Of a stretch of DNA of 64,000 nucleotides, positions 1 through 9,383 are shown piece by piece. The position numbers were made by a program, and so were the translations under genes. This DNA comes from Anodontia alba (Eukaryota; Mollusca; Bivalvia; Lucinida; Lucinidae). The first letter of the stretch is position 1. Each line of letters opens with the position of its first letter. The DNA lies in assembly GCA_964016985.1 (NCBI GenBank), contig OZ024826.1, positions 70,629,768 through 70,693,767 of the forward strand, in the 5' to 3' direction. A model generated the notes under the pieces. The model was not told where the DNA came from, ran no database searches, and saw nothing but the letters and a program-made list of their open reading frames with translations.

Positions 1-330
1 CGAGCTAAAAATTAAATACATTTTATCACTAGCTCACCGCCTTCAAAGCATACATTCGACCTCACATTGATTTTGCAGCACTGTTTAGGGAAATACTTCT
101 GAAGCAAATAAACTGAAGATTTACAAAAGAGAGCCTGTTATGTTATTCTTGATTATAATGTTAGACGTGTCTATAAAGCTATGAATTCTTTTTCTAAAAA
201 ATGTCAATTTATTATCGTCGCTATCTGAGGAAAGCAAACTTTATGTTTAAAGTACATAATGAGAAAACACCTATTGAAAATTTCACTTTATTATTGTAAG
301 GTCTAAGCTTCATGTTGTTTTGTTCCACCC
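1..330 (+). pseudogene. possible non-LTR reverse transcriptase C-terminal remnant
   Basis: Around 36-85 one frame reads FKAYIRPHIDFAALF, which resembles the post-RT segment of Jockey/CR1/RTE-type polyproteins (typically AYxRPxLxYxxxxW). Further on, about 200-275, another frame reads RRYLRKANFMFKVHNEKTP, like the family's later 'R..R...mYK...' stretch. The two pieces are in different frames and separated by stops, so this would be a decayed fragment cut by the window edge. The match is short and made from memory. Confidence 0.3.
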
Positions 331-682
331 AAAACTAGAACGGAATACTTGAAGCAAAGTATGAAATATTTAGGCTTTCTGAAACCTAAACAAACACCTG
401 ATCTAGAGCTCTCCTAAAACTAGATAATCCGAACTACTATTTCATAATCACCTTGGTATTTTAGGACACTGCATAAAATCCTGATAAAATGGAATAGAAT
501 TTCTAGGATAATAAAATCAAAAATAAGTACATCTTAAATTCTACTGTAAGGCACAGCTCTAGATAATTAAATCATTGTACAATCCAGCTAAAACCGAATA
601 AAACGGTAGGATCTTAACTTCCACTGTTAAAATCATAGTTTTAGGCATGAAATCATAGCTCTAGGTATAATGTTTTGTGTGT

Positions 683-730
<48 letters not shown>

Positions 731-1099
731 TGTCTCCACAAAGTCATACATGGGTATCGATTTGAACCACCGCACTAAATTGGTTATAATGAGTAGTATT
801 GAGTACTCATAACATATGTTATCATGAAGAAACGTATATAACCTTATATATAGGTGTGAAAAATAAATCCAGAGAACAGGTTTATCCAGTTTTAGAGAAT
901 TCTCTATGATAGCACTGGTATCACTTTGTAACTAGTAACGGTGTTTTCAGAGAAAACAGATATCTCAAACTGTGAATTTTCAGTTTTTCTACTGCTGAGG
1001 CCTTGAAAATTAGGTCAAGGTCATCAAAATCTAATAAGTTCTTTGTTATGTCTTAATTATATATCCATGAAAAGGAAAGAATCCAACCACTGGTTCACT
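331..1099. other. AT-rich stretch without recognisable gene
   Basis: I see no coding segment. The stretch holds a (GT)n microsatellite and AT-rich unique-looking DNA. Confidence 0.5.
676..729. repeat. (GT)n microsatellite
   Basis: About 27 GT dinucleotides with one GTAT interruption near the start. Confidence 0.95.
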
Positions 1100-1101
1100 A
1101 A

Positions 1102-1610
1102 CTATTGTGCAGACATGAAAGTGTCACGCCGACGCCAACCAACATCAGCCCATTTCCACGCCCAGCTCACCAACAAGATAGCATTCAGAACATTGACAGT
1201 TCGGAGCCACATTTTGTAGACTTTTTCATTAGAGTAAGAATCTGCTCTGTCCGATAGCGGTAGAATTTTAGTTTCACAGCTGAACAATGCCTTGGCCCGT
1301 TGCTTAAGGCAACAGATGCGGTGTTTGGTGGCAGGAAAATGACTTTTACATTCTTCAAAACCAAATGTGGATTAGAAGGAGCATTGTCCACAAACAACAG
1401 GACTTTTCTACCCTGTCAACACATACGCATATTCAGAGTCCTAGCCCATTCCTCAAACAGTTTACTGTTCATCTTATTTTTCTTATTGTTCTCATAAGTA
1501 ACTGGAAGGAAAGATGGGTCAGTCAAGATGGTTAGCTGTTCATTAACATAGATTTTTCTTCTGCTTTCTTTCCATGTTGCCGTTGTGGTCACTGTGGGAC
1601 AGATATTCAG
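1102..1610 (-). pseudogene. Tigger/pogo DDE transposase fragment, broken
   Basis: Reading the minus strand from about 1600, the frame gives FLPVTYENNKKNKMNSKLFEEW, then a TGA, then GRKVLLFVDNAPSNPHLVLKN and VIFLPPNTASV. These are the hallmark blocks of the DDE_1 transposase of Tigger/pogo elements; the D of FVDNAPS is the second catalytic acidic residue. A shift then moves to the frame of 1102-1287, where NAILLVSWAWKWADV matches the family's 'LDAIxMxSQAWxxV' tail. At least one stop (near 1415) and one or two frameshifts break it, and the N-terminal DNA-binding half is missing. It cannot make an active transposase. The family call is firm because four separate blocks occur in the right order. 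Confidence 0.8.
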
Positions 1611-2460
1611 CCTTTCTTTGAGTGTGTCCTGAAAGGAGAAAGTAGGAAAAAGTGTTCAAACATTTCTGCATTTGATTTTTTTCCTTATCACTCTCAGAAA
1701 ACATACTCCATGAGTATTCACTGGAATTGCCTCAGTTAAGCGATTGCAAAGGGATATCCACAATGTTTACATGGAGAAATAAGAAAAAAAAATACTTGAT
1801 TCTCCTCTCAGCTAGCCACAGCTATGATATACAGGCTTCTGTTTTATCTGAAATCCCTTTAGATCTGAGCAAACACTGTAGACCCAGATCAGATCTCATA
1901 TAGCACCACCCTGCATGTATATTTATGCAAGCACCGGCTGGCTGATTCAACAGAAATGCAACAAATACTTATAAGACTGAATAAGGCAAAAAATTAAAAT
2001 ATTTTTTTGTTTACTCTTATCCGACTGACCCTAAATACTGGCCCCTGTCCAAAATATTTTTTTCATGATTTGGAAATCAAAATTATTTTTCTCCTTTATC
2101 CAAATCTAAACTTGCCATTTGAAGTTAGTTTTCTGTACTATTTGTTGTTTTACTATTGCAAAGTTTTGAACTAAGGTATGTCTTTAAGCATTTTAACGAC
2201 ATTTAAGTTTTAGTGTTTGTCTCAAATTCATAATTCATATATTTATTCTTCCAAGATTAAAAAAAAGAAAAAACATATTTCACCGAAAGGGCCGGGTAAG
2301 GGGAAACGAATATATAACAACTGTTGGCCTATTGAGGGATCAAGCAAGAGCATTTCCGACATTTTTACCTTAAAAATGTTACCAAAAGACACTTTGTTTT
2401 TTATCAACGATCAAACACCATTTTTCCCTCTTATCTTAATGCTTAGCATAAGCACAAATT
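1611..2460. other. no gene seen
   Basis: AT-rich DNA. Near 1865-1900 there is a piece of a short dispersed repeat (gtagacccagatcagat) that also occurs around 20850, 26440 and 59560. Nothing else is recognisable. Confidence 0.4.
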
Positions 2461-2580
2461 TTCAGCAGACAACATTTTGAAATATTTTTCTTATTTTTAG
2501 CAGAAAACGGGATTTGACATGTCAACTTCTGTTTTACTGGGAAAATAAGAAAAAACAGTGTCAATTTGTCGTCTGCTGAA
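2461..2580. mobile_element. 120-bp palindromic MITE-like element
   Basis: It starts TTCAGCAGAC and ends GTCTGCTGAA, a perfect 10-bp inverted pair. The interior is also roughly palindromic, with TTTTCTTATTTTT facing AAAATAAGAAAAAA. A related copy lies near 19606-19716. It is too small to code, so it is probably a MITE. I could not settle a target-site duplication. Confidence 0.6.
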
Positions 2581-3610
2581 TTAGCCCAGACAGTGGTAAT
2601 GGTTAAGCTAGATCATTTTTGTAGCATAACCTAAAACAGTACTTTTTTTAGGGAGGGGTATGAAGAAAAACAGCCATTGAAGTTCAAAACAGCCATGGCA
2701 GCAGAATAAAATCGATAATTGACTTGTTTATTTACTGGTCAGTGTGTACGCGACTTTCTTCAGGTAATTTCTGGTCAGCTTTTATCTTAACACAATACAT
2801 AGTGTGTCGAGACACAGTGTAACTTGTCGCATTTCAAAAATGGTAATCTGAAACCAAAAAAATGTACCATATATGATCGGAAATATTTGGCCATTACGGA
2901 GGTTATTATGGCCATTTACAATCGGAAATGGTGACTGATGACCGCAAAAAGGCGGTACCCCGCAGTAAGACATTAAATACAGTAATGGAATTGAAAGTGA
3001 CCATTGTATGGAGGGGACCATTGTTGGGAGGTGATCATAAGGGTAGCTGAATTGTATATATACATAAAAATGATTACAAATGTGATGTTTTGAATACGCC
3101 TTCTTTTGCACACTAATGGTGCCTAAAATAATGCTGTTAGCATAACATAATATCAAGAGGGCTTTTTGACAATTTATTTTTTTTTTCCTCTAAAATTACA
3201 AATGAGCCTAGTTATGAGAAAACCTGTTTTAAGATGCATGGAACTAGGCAAGATAAAACACCAGCCTGCTCAGCCTGAGACGCTCAAACTTTTGTAAACA
3301 GCAGTTTTCGTAAGCATACTATCAAATAGTGAAGAAAGGCGCTGATCAGCACTGTGGATGCACAAGCTGTTGTGCCTTTTTTGTTCGCATATATCATAAA
3401 GCATCAAACGACCTGAACACTGTACCTTGCCTAAACCACACCACATTACTTAACCCTATCCTGTATTCTACTATAAACTATCCTATCCCATGCTACTAGT
3501 GTTGCCACCGATGATCCCTTATAACTGATCATCAGTCACTGTTACCTAATGTGACTGATGATCTGAATGACTTTTTAAAGTCGGCTTATCGAAAATTATA
3601 TTTTAGAAAC
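2581..3610. other. no gene seen
   Basis: The only long open frame (2782-3156, minus) has no recognisable domain and a low-complexity composition. I treat the stretch as non-coding. Confidence 0.4.
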
Positions 3611-3615
3611 ATTTT

Positions 3616-3656
<41 letters not shown>

Positions 3657-3726
3657 ATTTTAATAGGACGGTTGTAAAAAATGAAAAACAAAAATATTAA
3701 AGCTGTCCATTTGTTTTTTTGTTGTT

Positions 3727-3765
<39 letters not shown>

Positions 3766-3826
3766 TTTTTGTTTTTTTGTGTGTTTGTTTTTTTTGTTTT
3801 GTTTTGTTTTGTTTTGGTCAATAAAG
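3611..3826. repeat. (CT)n followed by long poly-T / T-rich tract
   Basis: A (CT)n run of about 43 bp is followed, after 75 bp, by T-rich DNA with runs of over 30 Ts and TTTTG repeats. Confidence 0.9.
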
Positions 3827-3909
3827 TGAAGAAATTTGATCAAATTAGCCCCAAATAAGGCTTTTTTTTTTCAGCCAAAACGTACCGATCTTATTCTTAT
3901 TTCCCCACG

Positions 3910-4012
3910 AAAACATATGCTGTGGATACTCATTAGAAGCGCAATGCTGTGGATACTCATAAGAAGCGCCTCACCGAGGCGTCTCTAATGAGTATACACA
4001 GCATATATTTTC
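3910..4012. repeat. hairpin-forming repeat (TGCTGTGGATACTCAT ... ATGAGTATACACAGCA)
   Basis: Two direct copies of ATGCTGTGGATACTCAT are followed by an inverted copy. The second copy and the inverted copy form a long imperfect hairpin around CGCCTCACCGAGGCG. Short look-alikes (GAGTATCCAC / GGATACTC type) occur near 1700, 20735, 41870 and 58430. This suggests a dispersed hairpin-forming family. Confidence 0.55.
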
Positions 4013-4105
4013 ATGGACAAATTAAAAAAAAAATAGTATCTGGATACCACTCCTATCAATCTGAAGCTAATGTTAAAGTACCTGTAAGAGAGCTAAAATA
4101 ACAAT

Positions 4106-5669
4106 GAATATATACTCAAGGAAAAAAGAAACTGTGCAAATGGGTTTACCAACATTTTTCACATATTTTTTTTTTTAATTTACATATAAAAATTTGGTAT
4201 CAAAATGTAAGTCATTCATAGGCCGATCTGACATTTTGTCTTTTGTTAAAATTATCGGTACAAAAACATGTGTTTTCGACGTTAAATGTCGTAGGGGTCA
4301 AAATTCAAATTCGCAACTATTGATGTTAATTTGACAGTGTTTTTGCTCTTCCGGATTTTTCAATAAATGTGCATCTCGTTTAATACCGAGTATGTCCACC
4401 TCTCCTCCGAATTACAGCAATCATTCTCGAGCGCATTGATTGGCCGTAACGTCTAATAACGTCATTTGGAATAGCGTTCCATATTTGGATTAGTGCAGCT
4501 CTAAGGTCTTTAATGTTGTTGATGACATGGTTCTCCCTTGTCTTGTGTCCAAGAACGTCCCAAATGTGTTTAATGGGGTTCATGTCCGGAGAGCAAGCCG
4601 TCCATTGAAGCACGTTAACGTTGTGTCTGGCTAGGTAGTCTGTGTCAATCTAGCCGTGTGTGGACGTGCATTATCATGCATCAGGGTACCAGGATTCTGG
4701 TTCAGAAACGGGATAACAACAGGACCGAGAACCTCGGTGATGTAACGTTGGGCATTAAGAATACCAGGAATTACGATTAAGTCTTTTTTCCTACCACCCA
4801 TTACCCCTCCCCAAACCATTACACTACCTCCGCCAAATCTGTCCCTCTCTAGCAAGCAATTATCGACGAAACGTTCCTCGGCGGCGAAAAACGCCATCAA
4901 CAAAGCTCAAATTGAAACGGGACTCATCTGTAAACAAGACCCTTGCCCACTGGGCTCGAGTCCAATGTAAATGACGTCGAGCCCAAAGCAACCGAAGATT
5001 ACGATTGCGGAGTCTAATGATGTGTCCTACATATGGCCGCCTGGCTCTTATGGTTTTGCGAAGGCGATTCAGAACAGTTTGTCTTGAAATGCCAAACTGA
5101 ATACGTACCAGCGTTTTTAGCCGTTTTAAACCTGTTACGTAGATGCGTTAACGTAATGTAATGATCTTGCCGTGGGGTCGTTACCTTTGGCCTACCTGAA
5201 CGAACCGCATCCTTGACGCATCCAGTTTGCCGAAAACGTTGTCGAAGATTATTTATTGTGTTCCGATGGCAATGAAATTGTCTTGCGACGTCAGAAACAC
5301 TAACGCCAGAAGCAAGGAGTACAATAGCCTGAACTCTATCGTTTTCACGAAGTCGTGGCATCTTTGAATTAAAACGAATTCAAAATGGTCTGTGATTTTT
5401 CGATTGTATAGAGGTCACGTAGATCGGCCACTGAAAAATAACACTTGGTAGTCGAGGAGCACGACTTGCACGTGCAAAAGTTACATAACTGCACTCGGTC
5501 GCTTTGGAGGACATGTATGCAATAAAATGTAAGGCAAATGAGTGCAGTAGGTATATGGGTATATGTGTACTTATCCTTGAAAAATCCGTTCATAAACGTA
5601 GTCACAGTAGTTTAAAAATTACAGCGAAAATAAAAGTGCACAGTTTCTTTTTTCCTTGAGTATATATTC
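4106..5669 (-). mobile_element. Tc1-like DNA transposon, ends intact, transposase dead
   Basis: The terminal inverted repeats are 33 bp and identical (4106-4138 and 5637-5669); the core reads TATACTCAAGGAAAAAAGAA. The outermost bases are TA-rich, as expected for insertion at TA, so the exact outer edge is uncertain by a few bases. The element is about 1.56 kb, the normal size for Tc1. The transposase lies inside on the minus strand. Perfect ends with a broken gene mean this copy could only be moved in trans. Confidence 0.9.
4380..5361 (-). pseudogene. Tc1 transposase, frameshifted
   Basis: Translation begins MPRLRENDRVQAIVLL at 5361, followed by the paired helix-turn-helix region (SVSDVARQFHCHRNTINNLRQ, then GRPKVTTPRQDHYI). 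The catalytic region follows in other frames: RNLRLLWARRH...LFTDESRFNL near 4925-5010 (first catalytic D), GGGSVMVWGGV near 4830, MHDNARPH near 4675 (second D), and SPDMNPIKHIWD near 4565. In active relatives the last block reads NPIEH or NPIEN, so the third catalytic E is replaced by K (AAA) here. Frame changes occur near 5013-5100, near 4890-4905 and near 4640. The total length, about 327 codons, fits the family's roughly 340. The gene is inactive. Confidence 0.9.
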
Positions 5670-5711
5670 TACTGGTGAATTATTAGTTGATGATCAGTCA
5701 TTTTGTCTGTT

Positions 5712-5718
<7 letters not shown>

Positions 5719-5749
<31 letters not shown>
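5719..5749. repeat. poly-T tract
   Basis: A homopolymer of about 31 Ts. Confidence 0.9.
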
Positions 5750-5751
<2 letters not shown>

Positions 5752-6051
5752 ATTTTTCTATTTGTAATGTTAACTTGCTGCTAGTTTGGGCAAGAAAAAC
5801 ATTCATATCCCATTTAGTTCAATGTATGCACTATGAAGATTCAAAAAATGGGACAATTTAATTTTTATGATAACTAATATCAGTTCATCACTTCACGATA
5901 CCGAAAGGATAGAAAATCTGTAGTGTCCGCAACACAGCTGCTTCTAGAAGACTACAGTTCACTCATCAAGAGAAGATATTGCTTTTCTACGTACAATGGC
6001 ATAACAAGAGGTTCAAACCCACCTAATATATTTGATCTCAAACAAAAAATG

Positions 6052-8008
6052 TACCCAGCTAACAAAATTGCGTTTTCTAAACGTTCTAAAAACGTTACTG
6101 GAAACGTACAATAACGTTATGATAGGACGTTAAAATTACGTTAAAATGGCAAAATTTTTTACGTCATAATAACGTTTTTTTGGAATGTTATAAAAACGTA
6201 CTGATAACGTTTTGAGAACGTTATTTTAAAGTATGCTTGAAAGGTTCTAATAACGATTTTGTATGACGTTTATATTACGTTAAAATGGCAAATTTTTTTT
6301 ACGTCATAATAACGTTTTTTGGAATGTTATAAAAACGTCCTGATAACGTTTTGAGATCGTTTAAAGTATGCTTGAAAGGTTCTAATAATGATTTTGTAAG
6401 ACGTTTATATTACGTTAAAATGGCAATGTCTCGCACCTCTCAATGAAACCCCTACATATGCAGTGATGTGCTATGCGCCGTACATATCGTGATATGCCAT
6501 GTGTCTGCTTCAAACCTCATCTGAGATCCGAGTCCAATGACAAATTTCACGCGCCTTTTTTTTTTTTTTTTTTTTTTTAAACTTCACAACCATGTGATTA
6601 TGACATGTGCCAATGCTACAGGCTCAAATAATATTCCACAAATTAAGTCCACTTATAAAATGTAGCTGAAAATAAATAAATAAATAAATAAATAAATAAC
6701 CTAAATGTAAGCCGAGATAGAACGTCATACATTATAATCTGTAACAAATTAGAAAGTTTAGAAAAAAAAAAAAGAAAAAAAAAAAAAAACACAAAAAAAA
6801 AACAACAAAAAAAACATGAGAACTGATTACAATAGCACGAAGAGAAGCTCGTCATAATATTTATTACCAACACACGCAGTAAGCTCGAATTACAGGACGT
6901 CATAATAACGGGGTTTTTTTAATGTTATAAAAACGTCCTGTTAACGTTTTGATAACGTTATTTTAAAATTTGAAATTTTAAAGGCTCAAATAATATTCCA
7001 CAAATTAAGCCCACTTATAAAATGTAGCTGACAATAAATAAATAAATATATAACTTAAATGTAAGACGAGATAGAACTTCATACATTATAATCTGTAACA
7101 AATTAGAAAGTTTAGAGAAAGAAAACACACGAAAACTGATTACAATAGCATGAAGAGCAGCTCGTCACAATATTAATTACCAGACATGCAGTAAACTCAA
7201 ATTACAGGCTGTATAAGAACGTAACATAAATATAATAAAAAAAAAAGATGGTAATCTATTCATCTACAAAAATAATTGTGTTATTTACCTGAATTGACTG
7301 GCGGTCAGCTTGAGAAACAATAATCAGGCACTAAATTATGGCGATAACACTTTATATGTGGAGGTGTAGTTTCGTATTCAAGAACTGTTCTTAGTAGTCG
7401 TAGCCGATGCACGGAAAAAGCATTACAAGTTCAAATGTATAAATAAAATATTTTTTTATTTAAAGTAGCTATGTCAAGGAAAGTTTACATGTCATTTTGA
7501 TCACGTGAGTGTGGTTTAAAAATGGCGTGGCTATGAAACGTGCTAAGAACGTTTTTATCACGTTAATACTTACATGCCACTCGCTCTGGTTGCGTTGCAT
7601 TTATAGGTAATCAACGTTCCTTTTTATTTAAGGCTTGAATTGATACGTCAAGCTCCAATAAATAATAAAAATATATAAGACTTAACTGGGACATTATTCA
7701 AACGTTACACATTACATGACAACATTTAAAAGAATGTAAGAACGTTTTTAAAACATTTTGTAAACGTTGTGAAAATTTACGTTATTCTGAAACCTTTTCA
7801 TAACTTCTATTTAAATGATGAACAGAGTTCGGGAATGGACTTAAGTGTTTTGTAGGAAGAAAAGTTTTCTACCTGCACCCACATACATTAAAAGCGGGTC
7901 TGTATTTAAAGATAACGTTAGCAAAACGTTCGTAAAATGTTAGGTACCAACGTAACCAATTTAGAACCTTTGGCAAACGTTATAATAACGTTACGTGTTA
8001 GCTGGGTA
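6052..8008. mobile_element. non-autonomous DNA transposon with TACCCAGCTAACA ends
   Basis: It starts TACCCAGCTAACA and ends with its exact reverse complement (13 bp), so it can be read as CCCAGC...GCTGGG flanked by TA on both sides. Next to both ends are many AACGTT / ATAACGTT motifs. Inside, about 6110-6425 holds two to three tandem copies of a roughly 135-bp block (tggcaa...acgtcataataacgttttt). A block of about 250 bp is present twice (about 6620-6895 and 6975-7205: ggctcaaataatattccac ... attacagg). No transposase is recognisable, so it is non-autonomous. I cannot name the superfamily. Confidence 0.75.
6778..6818. repeat. A-rich tract in one of the duplicated blocks
   Basis: A-rich runs (poly-A with C interruptions) expand the first block copy relative to the second near 7115. 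Confidence 0.7.
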
Positions 8009-8617
8009 GTCCACAGCGGAGGAATGACTGTGTCCACAAAACTGTAGTGTTCCTAACGTGAAGTTGAATTGTATATTAAAGCACTATTGCAGGCTTAGAT
8101 CTCATTGCGTTTTGTGTCAATTTAAAAAAAAATGGATATTTCTTGTTGAATAAGCTTCAAAAATTATAAAATATTGCACAGTGTTGTGTATGACAAGAGT
8201 ATAACGGAAAATTTATGGATGTAACAAATTGTGTTCTTTGAGACAATATAACAATGTAACTGAATAAAAAACATTATAATACTGAGAAAACCTGCAGAAA
8301 TCCTGTTTAAAGCATAAAATTCTAAATAGCCCAGTTGAACTCTGTATACAGCTGTAGTTTACTTTCTTCATTTGTTGCGGATACTACACAAGTCGTTCAA
8401 GTTTACCTATTATTTTGTTTTGTCTGTTTCAGCACCATTAATGGGCAATGGTCAATTCTATGCTTTTATGAGAGAAAAACAGGAATTCTGAGAAAAATGA
8501 ATCTTCTGAAAGCAAAGAATATAATAAAGAACGTGAATGTATAGTAGACTCGGTCTGTTGATGAAGAGTAATGTAATTTGCAACACTACTCATGCCTTCT
8601 AGTACTAATTTAAAAAA
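8009..8617. other. no gene seen
   Basis: AT-rich DNA between two elements. The short open frames (8335-8544 plus, 8438-8647 minus) overlap each other antisense and show no known motif. Confidence 0.4.
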
Positions 8618-9153
8618 GGTAAGAGAAAAGTCCAGGGAGTGCCACAATCACAAACCGCAGCCCTTCCCAGACCCCAAGAGGAAGAGGAAACCGACAAATC
8701 TAAACAAGCACAAACCGAACAAACGTACGAAAAGCACTAAGATTAGCTTTCTCTTCCCCAAGCGAGGTAATCGCAATACTAAAAGGACTGAAAAACACAA
8801 GAACAAAATGACACACGGAAAGACATACAACAAATCGCCTCGTAGAATAAACCACAAAGCAACAAAGAGTAAGACTAACACCGGGACCACCGCCTTAGAA
8901 CGGTCGGTAGAGCAAACCACCGGGGGGTTTAAAGCACTTTTACAGCTAGCTAACTTCACCCTGGGTCCCGATGCTACTCTTAATACAGAAATACATAAAA
9001 ATTCGGTTCGCATAAAGGCTCCCAACTCAGTCACTGCATCAAAGCGAAAACATAAAAATCAAATTAATCACTATAATAAACAAAGACGAGTACTCATGGC
9101 TAATTCTACTGTATGCCAGAGTAAATGAAAACCAATAGTTGAACCACGGCGGG
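8618..9153 (-). repeat. Naiad 3' module, copy A
   Basis: This roughly 535-bp block recurs inverted at 13573-14118 (copy B), split at 14150-14211/22875-23466 (copy C) and as a fragment at 23661-23760 (copy D). On the minus strand it directly follows the Naiad 3' UTR, so I read it as the element's 3' end. That strand has a 128-codon open frame (8648-9034) rich in Leu, Val and Phe (RSKAVVPVLVLLFVALWFILRGDL). The plus strand has a Lys/Arg-rich frame (8592-9128, TTALERSVEQTTGGFKALLQ). Which strand is coding, if either, is unclear. The hydrophobic peptide is familiar to me from bivalve gene predictions, as expected of an abundant repeat. Confidence 0.65.
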
Positions 9154-9157
9154 CCAA

Positions 9158-9230
9158 GCCAAAGACATATCGTCAAGCCCCAACCCACTGGTTAAAGTTT
9201 TACGAAGAGGCCGTCATTGAGTCTGAAGCC
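9158..9230 (-). promoter_or_regulatory. candidate SECIS element in the Naiad 3' UTR
   Basis: On the minus strand, about 170 nt after the TAA stop, lie ATGA (9217-9214), then 12 nt, then AAAA (9201-9198), then TGA (9175-9173). This is the layout of a eukaryotic SECIS: a quartet strand, a stem of about 12 bases, apical As, and the second quartet strand. The bases after ATGA (GGCCTC) pair with those before TGA (GGGGCT, counting G-U). Below the quartet, AGAC (9224-9221) pairs with GTCT (9166-9163) with an internal loop between. The fold was judged by hand; no energy or covariance calculation was done. Confidence 0.55.
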
Positions 9231-9383
9231 CGAACCGCCGTCGTGCAATTAAAGAGTGAAGCATAGCCATCAACAATGATTGGGTTGACAACTAGGCATG
9301 CAGTCTGCCGCATAATATCCAGGCTATAGCCAATTCTTTTATAACGGTTAATAAGTTTTCTGAATTGCTCCGAAAAGTTAGAT

